Origin: Candidatus Obscuribacter phosphatis
GTDB taxonomy: Bacteria; Cyanobacteriota; Vampirovibrionia; Obscuribacterales; Obscuribacteraceae
DNA: 64,000 nt
Direction of reading: 5' to 3'
NCBI GenBank assembly: GCA_001899315.1
Contig: MOYA01000001.1
Span: 372,001 to 436,000, forward strand
The notes below the pieces were generated by a model. The model was not told the DNA's origin. It saw nothing but the letters and a program-made list of their open reading frames with translations, and did no database searches. Positions 10,291-18,965 of the stretch are shown piece by piece. Position 1 is the stretch's first letter; the number at the start of each line of letters is the position of its first letter. Both the position numbers and the translations under genes were made by a program.

Positions 10291-10875
10291 TTACTCTTCA
10301 GTTTTTTTGACTTTAGAGATAATTTTTCCCGAGGCTTCGGTCTGGGCTTCAATGCCCAAGACATTTTTCATATAACGGGCATTTGTTTCCCAGGCTTTAG
10401 GCGCCCTACCGACCAGATTTTTGAGATGCTGTCTGGCTGTTATGTAATGCTCGTCATCTTTATAGAGGTGGTCGAATATACCACCCATGCCCTTGTAATT
10501 GGTTCCCGCTTCTTCGCCTGTACCGGCTCTCAAGACGACCAGCCAGTGTCTGACGCATTCACCCATCATCTTGGGGTCTTTCTCGGTCTGGGTGCTTAGT
10601 TTCTTTTCTAAAACCTGGGCGATGATCAGATGCGCTTCTATCTCGTCTTCATCTAGACTGAGTGTCTTGCGCGCCAAAGTTAAGGCTTTGGAATAGGACT
10701 GATTTCTGAAAGCCGCCTGGGCTCGGGCTAGATAAGTGTGGGCGCTGACCTGACCCATACCGACAATCTCATCGTATTGAATGGTGGGCCTATCGGTTAA
10801 GTCATCTTTTTCTACCTGGGTGTTATTGTATGCAAGCACTATTGGAATTATTGAAAGCCAGGTTAGTATTTTCAT
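10291..10875 (-). CDS. exported protein with TPR-like helices
   Basis: Function unknown. The N-terminus MKILTWLSIIPIVLA is a short signal peptide or membrane anchor. After a polar stretch, residues about 55-130 look like tetratricopeptide helices (TYLARAQAAFRNQSYSKALTLA followed by DEIEAHLIIAQVLEKK), which usually bind protein partners. The C-terminal half has HLKNLVGRAPKAWETNARYM and a basic tail. ATG at 10875 has AAGGAAA upstream; an open extension of 13 residues is less likely. It converges with pckG and is divergent from the tetR gene at 10970, sharing a 94-bp region, so the TetR protein might control it. Confidence 0.65.
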   Translation of the reverse strand: MKILTWLSIIPIVLAYNNTQVEKDDLTDRPTIQYDEIVGMGQVSAHTYLARAQAAFRNQSYSKALTLARKTLSLDEDEIEAHLIIAQVLEKKLSTQTEKDPKMMGECVRHWLVVLRAGTGEEAGTNYKGMGGIFDHLYKDDEHYITARQHLKNLVGRAPKAWETNARYMKNVLGIEAQTEASGKIISKVKKTEE

Positions 10876-10952
10876 GGTGTTTCCTTTTTGACTAACAAAT
10901 TTTTGACTGCCCATTTTTTGAAAATCTTGAACTCAAGTCTAAAATTGTATCG

Positions 10953-10961
10953 TGGTATAAT
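10953..10961 (+). promoter_or_regulatory. extended -10 promoter for the tetR gene
   Basis: TGGTATAAT is a perfect extended -10 element (TGn plus TATAAT). It ends only 8 bases before ATG 10970, so transcription should begin at or within about 3 bases of the start codon, giving a leaderless mRNA. No Shine-Dalgarno sequence is present. No good -35 stands at 17 bases, as expected for an extended -10 promoter. Confidence 0.65.
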
Positions 10962-10969
10962 TGCAAATA

Positions 10970-11548
10970 ATGTCAGAGAAGTCAATTACAATAGGTAGGC
11001 GTGAGCGCAAAAGGCTTGAAACCAGGCAGCAGATACTGACTGCGGCGGCTTCACTATTTGCCACAAGGGGCTATGAAAATACATCTATAGATGACATTGC
11101 CGCATTGGCCGATATTGCCAGAGGCACGATTTTTTATAACTTCGAATCGAAAGAGTCCATCGTCTTTGAATTAAGAGTGCAAGCTTGGGGGCAATTTGCT
11201 GCCGCCGCCCTAGAAAAGCAGCAGTCGGGGTTGAAAGCCATCGATTGCATCAGCCAGATGATTTTGCACTGTGTCAAATGGTGCGAAGACAATCCTGAAC
11301 TGGCTAAGGTTTTCTTTATTCCAAAAGGACCCTTACCCGAGGCCTTGATTCCCTCACCGCTGATTGAGGCGGCCCAGCATGAAGGCAGTCTCAGAGCCGA
11401 TCTTGATCCTGAATGGCTTGGTCATCTCTTCACTTTTTTGATCTTGCACGGGCAAGGGCTTTCCACCAGCGGCAGTTTTGGCCAATCGGGCAGTGAGCCG
11501 CATATCAACAAATGGACTCAGTCTTTGCTATCGGGCATAGCGCCCTGA
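10970..11548 (+). CDS. TetR/AcrR family transcriptional regulator
   Basis: One-component repressor of the TetR family. Residues about 10-60 form the DNA-binding domain: RQQILTAAASLFATRGYENTS, cited in part, then IDDIAALADIARGTIFYNFESKE, with the recognition helix around RGTIFYNF. Phe replaces the more usual Tyr in YYHF/YFYF. The ligand-binding C-terminal half is not specific enough to name an inducer. ATG 10970 was chosen over the in-frame TTG at 10961, because that TTG overlaps the -10 box. The 3' end overlaps convergent ispF by 31 bases. The nearest divergent gene is the TPR-like exported protein, a possible target along with the gene itself. Confidence 0.9.
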   Translation: MSEKSITIGRRERKRLETRQQILTAAASLFATRGYENTSIDDIAALADIARGTIFYNFESKESIVFELRVQAWGQFAAAALEKQQSGLKAIDCISQMILHCVKWCEDNPELAKVFFIPKGPLPEALIPSPLIEAAQHEGSLRADLDPEWLGHLFTFLILHGQGLSTSGSFGQSGSEPHINKWTQSLLSGIAP

Positions 11549-12018
11549 CAGATAAGCACCACAGCCTGGCAAACAACTGCATGTTCTTGACCAGCGGCAT
11601 CTTGCTTTTCGTTTGTCTTGGCTTTGACCGAAACGGCGTCTAGAGCAAGACCTAGATTATCTGCAATTGAACGGCGTATCGGCTCTATATGAGGTCTCAG
11701 CTTTGGCTTTTCTAAAATTATCGTCGTATCGATATTGATAATCTCATAGCCCTGACTCTTCAGCAGGCTGTGGGTTTCGCCCAGCAGCTTGAGGCTTTCG
11801 ATATCTTTATAGCGATTGTCGCTGGGTGGAAAATGCTTACCGATATCCCCCAGGGCCGCAGCACCGAGAAGGGCATCGATAATGGCATGTAAGAGGGCGT
11901 CGCCGTCTGAGTGTCCAAGCGAGCCTTTGGCTGAATCTATTTTGAGACCGCCGAGCATGAGGTTGCGACCTTCTACCAGTTGGTGAATGTCGTAACCCTG
12001 ACCAATTCTGAGCTTCAA
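11518..12018 (-). CDS. ispF: 2-C-methyl-D-erythritol 2,4-cyclodiphosphate synthase
   Basis: Fifth step of the MEP isoprenoid pathway, cyclising CDP-methylerythritol 2-phosphate with release of CMP. The 166-residue length is normal. The N-terminus RIGQGYDIHQL carries the zinc-binding Asp and His. SDGDALLHAIIDALLGAAALGDIGKHFPPSD is the family signature, cited here as the SDGDALLHAI and GDIGKHFPPSD halves. The C-terminal KAKTNEK motif is also present. It lies 11 bases downstream of the biotin carboxylase gene on the same strand, so the two are probably cotranscribed. The 3' end overlaps convergent tetR by 31 bases. Confidence 0.96.
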   Translation of the reverse strand: MKLRIGQGYDIHQLVEGRNLMLGGLKIDSAKGSLGHSDGDALLHAIIDALLGAAALGDIGKHFPPSDNRYKDIESLKLLGETHSLLKSQGYEIINIDTTIILEKPKLRPHIEPIRRSIADNLGLALDAVSVKAKTNEKQDAAGQEHAVVCQAVVLICQGAMPDSKD

Positions 12019-12029
12019 ATCTACCAGCC

Positions 12030-13802
12030 TTATTTTGCGAGGACGAAAAGCAGGGTGCCGTTATCCACTGTCTGACCGGCTTTTACTTTGATTTCCTGCA
12101 CGGCACCATCGATATCGGCCACTATATCCGATTCCATTTTCATGGCTTCGAATATCGCTAGTCTTTGCCCTTTCTTCACCCGCGTACCGGTTTCCACTTC
12201 AATTTGCTTGACCAGTCCATGCATTGTCGCTTCGATTTTTCCGGTTTCGTGGCTGTGAATATGCTCACTCTTCTTAGCCGGTTTGGTCGCCACTTTGCTC
12301 GTGGTCTTTTCTTCAAGCAATTCAGTCACTTGCACTTTGAAGACTTTTTGATTGACGTCTACTTCAAAGTTGCGGGCTTCACCGCGCACTGGTGCTTTGT
12401 TTTCGCCTGTCGGTGAGACGGCGGCGGCTGTCTGCGGTGCAGGCGCTGCTGTCGCCTTGAACGAGCGCTTCATAAAGTCTTGCTCGACATAGGTGGTATA
12501 GACCTTGCCTTCGATAAAGCCTTGGTCTTCCAGCATTGCCAGATGGAAAGGAATAGTGGTGGCCACTCCTTCTATTTTGAAGTGCTTCAAGGCGCAGAGG
12601 GTTCTTTCAATGGCTTCGGCTCTGGTTCTTCCCCAGACCACTAATTTGGCAAGCAATGAGTCATAAAAGGGCAAAACCTGATAACCCTGGTAGCAGGCTG
12701 TGTCTACTCTCACCCAAGGATGATGGGGCAGTTCGAAGCGCGTTAAGGTACCTGGGCTGGGCATAAAATTGCGAGAGGGATCTTCGGCATTGATTCGGCA
12801 TTCTATGGCATGCCCGTGTTGGCTCACTTCCTCCTGGCTGAAGGAAAGCGGTGCCCCCGCTGCTAATTTGATCTGTTCTTTGACGATGTCTATGCCGGTT
12901 ATGGCTTCAGTAATGGGGTGTTCCACCTGAATGCGTGTGTTTACTTCCAAGAAGTAGAAATCTTCACCCGAGACCATACACTCTACAGTACCGGCTGAGG
13001 TATAACCAAGGGCGGTGGCACCCTTGACGGCTGCTTCGGTCAGTCTTCTGCGCAAGTCTTGGCTTAGATGCGGGGCCGGTGTCTCTTCCAAAAGCTTCTG
13101 GTGTCTTCTCTGGCTAGAACAGTCTCTCTCATAGAGGTGCAAGACCTTACCGCTTTCGTCGGCGAGAATCTGCACTTCTATGTGGCGGGGATGATCAAGA
13201 TATTTTTCCACATAGACTTCGCCTGAACCAAAATAGCTGGCTCCTTCTCTCTGGGCGCCGGCCAGCGCTTGTTCTACATCTTCGGCTTTCCTGACCACCC
13301 GCAGTCCGCGTCCGCCACCGCCGGCACTGGCTTTGATGGCGATGGGATAACCATATTTCTCGCCTAGGGCTATTACTTCTGCGGCGGTGGAAACCGGATC
13401 GGTCGTACCTGGAACCACCGGCACACCGGCTTGTTCCATCACTCTTCTCGACTCGATTTTGGAGCCCATTTTGTGAATTACTTCTGGTTTTGGTCCGATG
13501 AATTTTATGCCTGCTTCGCCGCAAAGTTTGGCAAATTCGGCATTCTCAGAAAGAAAACCATAGCCTGGATGAATTGCATCGGCGCCCGCTCTTTTGGCTA
13601 TATCGATAATCTGGGCGCCGTCAAGATAGACCCTGGCCGGCTGACCGTTCAACTGCCAGGTCTCGTCTGCCATTTTGACGTGTTTCGACTCGCGGTCCGG
13701 CTCAGAGAAGATCGCTACAGTTTTTATGCCTAGTTCTCGGCAAGCCTGAATGACTCGCACTGCTATTTCGGAGCGGTTGGCGATAAGAACTTTCTGGAAC
13801 AT
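12030..13802 (-). CDS. biotin carboxylase fused to biotin carboxyl carrier domain (acyl-CoA or pyruvate carboxylase alpha subunit)
   Basis: Carboxylates its own biotin using bicarbonate and ATP, then hands CO2 to a separate carboxyltransferase. Residues 1-450 are biotin carboxylase: FQKVLIANRSEIAVRVI at the start, the glycine-rich ATP loop KASAGGGGRGLRVV, ERDCSSQRRHQK, and the FLEVNTRIQVEHPITE signature. A linker of about 60 residues rich in Ala, Pro and Lys follows. Residues about 520-590 are a biotinyl domain with EAMKME, whose lysine takes biotin. This fused layout occurs in acetyl/propionyl-CoA carboxylase alpha subunits and two-subunit pyruvate carboxylase. The carboxyltransferase subunit is not in the window. 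Divergent from the 3-hydroxyacyl-CoA dehydrogenase at 14053, which favours an acyl-CoA role. Confidence 0.9.
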   Translation of the reverse strand: MFQKVLIANRSEIAVRVIQACRELGIKTVAIFSEPDRESKHVKMADETWQLNGQPARVYLDGAQIIDIAKRAGADAIHPGYGFLSENAEFAKLCGEAGIKFIGPKPEVIHKMGSKIESRRVMEQAGVPVVPGTTDPVSTAAEVIALGEKYGYPIAIKASAGGGGRGLRVVRKAEDVEQALAGAQREGASYFGSGEVYVEKYLDHPRHIEVQILADESGKVLHLYERDCSSQRRHQKLLEETPAPHLSQDLRRRLTEAAVKGATALGYTSAGTVECMVSGEDFYFLEVNTRIQVEHPITEAITGIDIVKEQIKLAAGAPLSFSQEEVSQHGHAIECRINAEDPSRNFMPSPGTLTRFELPHHPWVRVDTACYQGYQVLPFYDSLLAKLVVWGRTRAEAIERTLCALKHFKIEGVATTIPFHLAMLEDQGFIEGKVYTTYVEQDFMKRSFKATAAPAPQTAAAVSPTGENKAPVRGEARNFEVDVNQKVFKVQVTELLEEKTTSKVATKPAKKSEHIHSHETGKIEATMHGLVKQIEVETGTRVKKGQRLAIFEAMKMESDIVADIDGAVQEIKVKAGQTVDNGTLLFVLAK

Positions 13803-14052
13803 GCTCTTCTCCTTTTTAGGCCGTAAGAAAGTATGTAAAGTATATTCGCTGGCGCCCGGCTCATCGTGCCCAGTTTTATTATAGAAAGTTGATCATTTTT
13901 CTATATCAATTTAGGGGGCGCGCCAGTTGACCTTCCTGCCTTCGGCTAAGCTTCTGAACAGTTGTCATAGTGTTGCTTGCTAAGGCAGCCTAGGTTTTGG
14001 GGTGGTACGATAGCCCTGTCAGTGTGTTCTGTCTGTCTATAAGGAGTATCCA

Positions 14053-14919
14053 GTGGCAGGCTCTTGTAGTTTCCCCTCGGTTTTTATTGCCGGTAGCGGG
14101 TTCATGGGTTCGGCGATTGCCTTCCTCATTGCATCTAAAACCAGTGCTCGCGTTAATGTCTATGATATTTCGGAAGAGCAGTTGGCTAAAGCCGTACAGA
14201 CAGTGGAAAAGTTCGGCAAATCTTCGGTTGACAAAGGTTTCTTGACCGTTGAGCAATTCCAAGATCTAAAGGGGCGTATTCACACAACCTCTTCCGAGCA
14301 GCTGGCTGCGCATAGCGACCTAGTCATCGAAGCAATCGCCGAGAACTTAGAGATAAAGAGAGATCTCTTCAAAAGGTTAGATCGCATTTGCAAGCCCGAG
14401 ACGATTTTTGCTTCCAATACTTCCAGCTTGCCCATAACCGCCCTGGCTGCCGTCACCAAAAGATCTAAACAGTTCATCGGCATGCACTTTTTCTCTCCCG
14501 CTCATATCATGAAGCTGGTTGAGCTGATTAGCGGTCTCGATACTTCAGAAGAAACAACCGCTAAAGTACGTGCTTTTGGTGAAGAGCTGGGCAAAACCAT
14601 CATCCATTCAAAGGATTTTCCCGGCTTCATTACCACCCGCCTTGGTCTAGTCCTCATCAATGAAGCGGCCTTCGCCCTCATGGAAGGACTTTCCACCGCC
14701 AAAGAGATAGATACAGGTATGACCCTTGGTTATAACCATCCGATGGGTCCGCTTGCTCTGGCTGATTTTATTGGTCTAGATATATGTTTGCATATCCTCG
14801 AAACACTCTACGAGGGCTTTGGTGATACAAAGTATCGCCCCTGTCCTTTGATCAGGCAGTTGGTCACCGCCGGGCATCTCGGCAAGAAGACCGGCCGGGG
14901 CTTTTACGAGTATAACTAA
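14053..14919 (+). CDS. 3-hydroxyacyl-CoA (3-hydroxybutyryl-CoA) dehydrogenase
   Basis: NAD(P)-dependent oxidation of 3-hydroxyacyl-CoA to 3-ketoacyl-CoA, or the reverse, in fatty acid or butyrate metabolism. The 288-residue length is that of the short stand-alone enzymes. The Rossmann start is VFIAGSGFMGSAIA (GxGxMG), NAD contacts follow, then the catalytic-domain motifs ASNTSSLPIT, IGMHFFSPAHIMKLVE (catalytic His in this segment), and NHPMGPLALADFIGLD, with a final GRGFYEYN. GTG 14053 has AAGGAG at 14040-14045. It leads a tight run with the glycosyltransferase (14-base gap) and hfq. Together with the acyl-CoA dehydrogenase at 46242 it suggests acyl-CoA oxidation or butyrate-type metabolism. 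Confidence 0.92.
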   Translation: MAGSCSFPSVFIAGSGFMGSAIAFLIASKTSARVNVYDISEEQLAKAVQTVEKFGKSSVDKGFLTVEQFQDLKGRIHTTSSEQLAAHSDLVIEAIAENLEIKRDLFKRLDRICKPETIFASNTSSLPITALAAVTKRSKQFIGMHFFSPAHIMKLVELISGLDTSEETTAKVRAFGEELGKTIIHSKDFPGFITTRLGLVLINEAAFALMEGLSTAKEIDTGMTLGYNHPMGPLALADFIGLDICLHILETLYEGFGDTKYRPCPLIRQLVTAGHLGKKTGRGFYEYN

Positions 14920-14933
14920 GGCGGGCAAGCTCT

Positions 14934-16184
14934 ATGCTTCTATGTTTGATGCTCTTCAATACCCTCTTCATCATTGCTCTTTACGGGCTCACCTTGGCTT
15001 TTTATCTCAAGCTCAAGCCGGTTGAGAGCTGTCAATCTTTAGGGCGAGATGCTTCAGGCCAAGACTATCCGCTTGTTTCGGTGATTGTGCCGGCCCGCAA
15101 CGAAGAAGGCAAAATTGGTCGCTGTATCGAGTCCTTGCTCAATCAGAACTATCCCAATTTTGAGCTTGTCGTAATAGACGATCGTTCCACTGACTCCACC
15201 GGTGATATCATCGCCTCTTATGCCGCCCGTGACAGCCGCATCAAGTTCGTCAAAGGTAAAGACGCTCCCAGTGGCTGGATAGGCAAATGTAATGCCCTCG
15301 CCCATGCCGTCGGCTATGCCTCCGGCGACTGGTTCGTCTTTACAGACGCCGATACCTGTCATCATCCAAATTCGGTTGCCGACGCCGTCGCTTACGGCAT
15401 CAAGAACAAGATCGATCTCATTTCTTTCTTGCCCATGCAAGAGTTGGGCAGCTTCCCCGAGCGCTTGATTATGCCGGTTCTACTTAGCGCCTTCCTCATC
15501 GGCGACCCCTTCCATGCCGTCAACAATCCGCGTGATTCCAGAGCCTATGCCCATGGGCAATATATTCTTTGCCGTCGCAGTTCCTACCTGGCTGTGGGCG
15601 GACACCGCAGTGTGCGTGATGAAATCGTTGAAGACCATGCTTTGGCTCGGGTCTTTAAAGAGAAAGGCTATAAAATTGAAGTCGCCGACGGCAAGACGCT
15701 CTATTCGGTGCGTATGTACACCGATCTAGTCAGTCTCTGGCATGGTTGGACCAAAAATCTTTATAGCTTTATCGACAGTAAGCCCAGCAATTTGCTTGTC
15801 ATTTTGCTCATGATCAATACAGTGGTGGTGGCGCCCTGGTTGTGGCTCGGCTATGTGGGCTGGCAGTGGATAACCGGCGAGTTCACCAATCTTGTCATTC
15901 AGCTGTCTCTGCTTCTTATCGTTCAATTCGGCACCCTCATGCTCTGGCTGAGACGCACATCGTGTCACCACGACGGCATCAAGTGGTATCACTTCTTCTT
16001 GACGCCATATGGTTGTTTGGCGGTTTCCGCCCTTTATCTGCATGCCGCTTATTTGGTGCATAGCGGCGGTCAAGTCAATTGGAAAGGTCGCCGTTATGTG
16101 GTCAACACCAGGCAGACCATCGAACCGACTGATGGCGCCGAGTCTATCGAAGCTAAGTTGATATCGCGAGATGCTGCCGACTAA
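14934..16184 (+). CDS. membrane family 2 glycosyltransferase (HpnB/CrtQ-like)
   Basis: Predicted to transfer a sugar from a nucleotide donor to a lipid or carotenoid-like acceptor at the membrane. An N-terminal membrane helix (residues 1-24) precedes the GT-A domain: LVSVIVPARNEEGKIGRCIES, cited in part, VVIDDRSTDSTGDI, then GWIGKCNALAHAVGYASGDW and the DxD-type metal site TDADT at about residue 140. The GW-x-GK pattern before DADT is typical of the hopanoid-linked HpnB and carotenoid CrtQ group. EIVEDHALARVFKEKGY supplies the ED catalytic-base pattern. Three C-terminal membrane helices follow. The stop codon overlaps the hfq start (TAATG), so the genes are translationally coupled. The acceptor is unknown. 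Confidence 0.82.
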   Translation: MLLCLMLFNTLFIIALYGLTLAFYLKLKPVESCQSLGRDASGQDYPLVSVIVPARNEEGKIGRCIESLLNQNYPNFELVVIDDRSTDSTGDIIASYAARDSRIKFVKGKDAPSGWIGKCNALAHAVGYASGDWFVFTDADTCHHPNSVADAVAYGIKNKIDLISFLPMQELGSFPERLIMPVLLSAFLIGDPFHAVNNPRDSRAYAHGQYILCRRSSYLAVGGHRSVRDEIVEDHALARVFKEKGYKIEVADGKTLYSVRMYTDLVSLWHGWTKNLYSFIDSKPSNLLVILLMINTVVVAPWLWLGYVGWQWITGEFTNLVIQLSLLLIVQFGTLMLWLRRTSCHHDGIKWYHFFLTPYGCLAVSALYLHAAYLVHSGGQVNWKGRRYVVNTRQTIEPTDGAESIEAKLISRDAAD

Positions 16185-16405
16185 TGTCGAGCGAGAATAA
16201 AACACCTTCTTTAGTGGAAGTGCAGCGGTTGATAAGAGAGAAAACCGTTGTCGAAGTCCTGACGCTTGATGCCAAAAGCAGTCGTTTTGCCGGTACCATC
16301 AAGTGGTTCGACGGAGACGCTTTTCATCTCAAGCTTGAAGATGGTTCCGAAATAACGATCTTGCGACATGCAGTGCTAGGAATTCGCGCCAAGAAAGCCA
16401 AATAG
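16184..16405 (+). CDS. hfq: Hfq, cyanobacterial-type Sm-like RNA-binding protein
   Basis: Hexameric Sm-fold protein. In most bacteria it pairs small RNAs with mRNAs. The 73-residue protein fits the short cyanobacterial form: a helix PSLVEVQRLIREKTVVEV, then Sm1-like strands around FAGTIKWFDGDAFHLKL, then Sm2 with ITILRHAVLGI, where LRHA stands where enterobacterial Hfq has YKHA and cyanobacterial Hfq has WRHA. The C-terminus is a basic KKAK tail with no long disordered extension. Its ATG overlaps the stop of the glycosyltransferase. mreB begins 102 bases further on. In cyanobacteria this protein is reported to act in pilus-dependent motility rather than RNA matching; whether that holds here is unknown. 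Confidence 0.85.
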   Translation: MSSENKTPSLVEVQRLIREKTVVEVLTLDAKSSRFAGTIKWFDGDAFHLKLEDGSEITILRHAVLGIRAKKAK

Positions 16406-16507
16406 TGTTAGACTAAGGCGTGATGCGGCATTTAAGGTCAATCAGGTCTCCATCAGCTTTCTAAAAGTATGACTTTGGATATCCTGCTTACCTACGGGAG
16501 TTAGTCA

Positions 16508-17542
16508 GTGGCTTTCTTCAAGAATATTTTTTGGCACGGAATCGGTATCGACCTGGGTACCGCCAATACCCTTATATATGTACACGACAAAGGTGTGGTT
16601 CTGCGTGAACCGTCGGTTGTGGCGGTTGATGAGAATACTAATATGGTCAGATGGGTGGGTGAAGAAGCCCGCGCCATGATCGGCAGGACCCCACAAGGTA
16701 TCAAAGCCATACGTCCTCTTAAGGACGGAGTCATTGCCGACCTTGAACATGCCAAGGTCATGCTGCGTAAGTTTGTTGAAAGGGTGACCGGAGCCGGTGG
16801 CATCAAAAACCCCGATATGGCCATTGGCGTGCCCAGTGGTGTCACCTCGGTAGAGAAAATTGCCATCAAGTCGGCTGCTGAAAATGCCCGCGCCTCGCAG
16901 ATTTATTTGCCGGAAGAGCCGATGGCTGCCGCTATTGGAGCCTCTTTGCCGGTGGTCGAACCGACCGGTTCGATGATCGTCGATATCGGCGGCGGTACAA
17001 CCGAAGTGGCTGTCATCAGTCTTTCGGGCATTGTTGTGAACGAGTCGATTCGCATAGCCGGTGATGAACTGACCGAAGCGATTATTTCTTATCTCAAGAA
17101 AGTGCACAGTTTAGCCGTGGGTGAGCGCACCGCCGAAGAAATCAAATTCAGACTCGGTTCGGCCTTTAGAACCGCTGAAAATGATCGTCTCGATGTAAGA
17201 GGCTTGAGCCTTCTCAATCATGTGCCTTGCACCATAACCATCAGCCGGGGTGAAGTGCGCGAAGCCATGCAAGAACCTCTCAAAGCCATTGTCGAGTCGG
17301 TGAAACGTACCTTGGAACGCACCCCTCCAGAGCTAGCCGCTGATATTTTCAATCGCGGCATCTTTCTCACCGGCGGTGGTGCTCTGCTCAGCGGTCTCGA
17401 TGAGCTTATCTCGCATGAAACCGAAGTGCCTGTTTTTGTGGCTGAAGATCCTCTTTCTTCTGTGGCGATCGGCACCGGTAAGATGCTCACCGACCCTACA
17501 TATCGCAGGGTCTTAGAGCAATGTTTGTTCCGCAAGTCTTAG
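16508..17542 (+). CDS. mreB: rod shape-determining protein MreB
   Basis: Bacterial actin that forms membrane filaments guiding cell-wall elongation. The 344-residue length is standard. It opens with a membrane-binding FKNIFWHGIGIDLGTANTLIY segment, cited in part, where GIDLGTANT is phosphate-1. MIVDIGGGTTEVAVISL is phosphate-2, ESIRIAGDEL follows, and GIFLTGGGALLSGLDE is the adenosine motif. GTG 16508 has GGGAG upstream. It starts a compact block, mreB-mreC-mreD-PBP2, with gaps of 20, 3 and about 5 bases, typical of the elongasome operon. RodZ, its usual membrane partner, is encoded apart at 31203. Confidence 0.97.
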   Translation: MAFFKNIFWHGIGIDLGTANTLIYVHDKGVVLREPSVVAVDENTNMVRWVGEEARAMIGRTPQGIKAIRPLKDGVIADLEHAKVMLRKFVERVTGAGGIKNPDMAIGVPSGVTSVEKIAIKSAAENARASQIYLPEEPMAAAIGASLPVVEPTGSMIVDIGGGTTEVAVISLSGIVVNESIRIAGDELTEAIISYLKKVHSLAVGERTAEEIKFRLGSAFRTAENDRLDVRGLSLLNHVPCTITISRGEVREAMQEPLKAIVESVKRTLERTPPELAADIFNRGIFLTGGGALLSGLDELISHETEVPVFVAEDPLSSVAIGTGKMLTDPTYRRVLEQCLFRKS

Positions 17543-17562
17543 TCAGCCTTTGATGAGGTAGC

Positions 17563-18360
17563 GTGCAAAACGAGAGTTTTGAGAGCCAGTCTCAGTCTTT
17601 GACCGAGTATTTAGTTCTGGGCATGCTGGTCCTCATGGTTGCCGTGCCTGTTTCTGGTTTTGTGCTTTCGGCCGAAGCCTGGACCTCTGCTTTGTTTGCT
17701 AAAGGCGCCTATCAAGTAGAGTCGACTAAAAATTTAGCCGAGCAGCTCTTTGATGCTTCGGCCAAGATTAGGGCTCTAGAGCGAAAACTAGCTCAAAATG
17801 AACTGGAGATGACGAGGCTAAAGCAGGAAGCTCGCGATACAAGTCGTTTGCGCAGTCTGCTTGAACTAAAGCAAAAATCCAAGCGGCAAACCATTGCCGC
17901 CGAAGTCGTTTCGCGCAACGCAGATAACTGGTTTGAGCAAGTGGTTATCGATAAAGGTTCGGCCGACCATATCACCGTCGGCTCGGCTGTTATCTCGATA
18001 TCAGGTGTGGTCGGGCAGGTGGTAAAGGTGGACAGTCATGGGGCTGTGGTCAGATTAATCACCGATCCTGATCAAAAATTGGGTGTTTTGATACCACGTC
18101 TTGGTTTGACCGGCATTCTTGTAGGCAATAGTCAAAATCTCGCCCGCATTGATTTTGTGCCGGTGGGCACCAATGTCAATGTCGGCGACAAAGTGGTTAC
18201 ACTCGGCAAAGCCGGGACCTTCCCTGAGAATCATCCGGTGGGCAGTGTCGTGGCTGTAAGGCGTGATGCCGAGGGGGCTTCGATGGAAATCGACGTCAAG
18301 TTGACCGAGAATTGCTACGACCTATCTCATGTGCTTGTCTTGCCGCCGCTTGAGGGCTAA
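17563..18360 (+). CDS. mreC: rod shape-determining protein MreC
   Basis: Periplasmic scaffold that links MreB filaments to penicillin-binding protein 2. The 265-residue protein has one N-terminal membrane helix (about residues 14-36), a long coiled coil (about 45-105, LAEQLFDASAKIRALERKLA cited in part), and two small beta-barrels with VVSRNADNWFEQVVIDKGS and GVVGQVVKV, GSVVAVRRD. GTG 17563 has a GAGG box. Three bases separate it from mreD. The layout and motifs are typical for the family. Confidence 0.93.
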   Translation: MQNESFESQSQSLTEYLVLGMLVLMVAVPVSGFVLSAEAWTSALFAKGAYQVESTKNLAEQLFDASAKIRALERKLAQNELEMTRLKQEARDTSRLRSLLELKQKSKRQTIAAEVVSRNADNWFEQVVIDKGSADHITVGSAVISISGVVGQVVKVDSHGAVVRLITDPDQKLGVLIPRLGLTGILVGNSQNLARIDFVPVGTNVNVGDKVVTLGKAGTFPENHPVGSVVAVRRDAEGASMEIDVKLTENCYDLSHVLVLPPLEG

Positions 18361-18363
18361 AGC

Positions 18364-18960
18364 ATGTATCTTGTTTCCAACCGCACAAGAAGACGATTGT
18401 CCGAAGTAGTGGTCGCTATTTTTGTCGTTTATTTGGCTTGGATTATTCAGCTTGCTTTGCTCTCTCAATTTCGCTTTGTTGATATTTGCGCCAATCTGCC
18501 TATGGCCATGACTATTGTCTGGGGGCTGACTTTCGGCTCGCGTATGGAAAAGGCCACCAATGACGAATTGCGGGTCTCAAGTCTCTCTGCTGTATTCATT
18601 CGCCAGCTCCTTTCCGGCTCGCCTTCCGGTCTTTTGATTGGTGCTTATTTTGCCGCCCTGGCTGCCTCGGTCATGCCCGTCTATCCTGTTTGCTATCCGC
18701 TTATTGGCTGGATAGCCGGCTATTTTTCTTTGCGCAATTTCAACCAAGCGGCTTTTCTTTGCATACCTCTGACTGTCTTGCTCAATTTTCTGGCTGAGAT
18801 GATCATGGCTCTGCAGCTCAATCTTGTCGGTCGTCCCGATGTCTTTAGCCATATGATGCAGATTAGTTTCCCCGAGGCTTTCCTCAGCGGCATCATCGCT
18901 CCCGTGCTCTTTATTCCGATGCGAGGCTGGTTCCAGTATTCGCTTTATCTCGATAGGTGA
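18364..18960 (+). CDS. mreD: MreD-like membrane protein
   Basis: Small integral membrane partner of MreC in the elongation machinery. The 198-residue protein has about five hydrophobic segments, including VVVAIFVVYLAWIIQLALL, LPMAMTIVWGLTFG, SGLLIGAYFAALAASVM and the last FLSGIIAPVLFIP. The position between mreC and the PBP2 gene is the strongest support, since MreD sequences are poorly conserved. The insertion RMEKATNDELRVSSLSAVFI between the second and third helices is unusual. Its stop overlaps the region of the PBP2 start, so they are translationally coupled. Confidence 0.85.
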   Translation: MYLVSNRTRRRLSEVVVAIFVVYLAWIIQLALLSQFRFVDICANLPMAMTIVWGLTFGSRMEKATNDELRVSSLSAVFIRQLLSGSPSGLLIGAYFAALAASVMPVYPVCYPLIGWIAGYFSLRNFNQAAFLCIPLTVLLNFLAEMIMALQLNLVGRPDVFSHMMQISFPEAFLSGIIAPVLFIPMRGWFQYSLYLDR

Positions 18961-18965
18961 AGATA

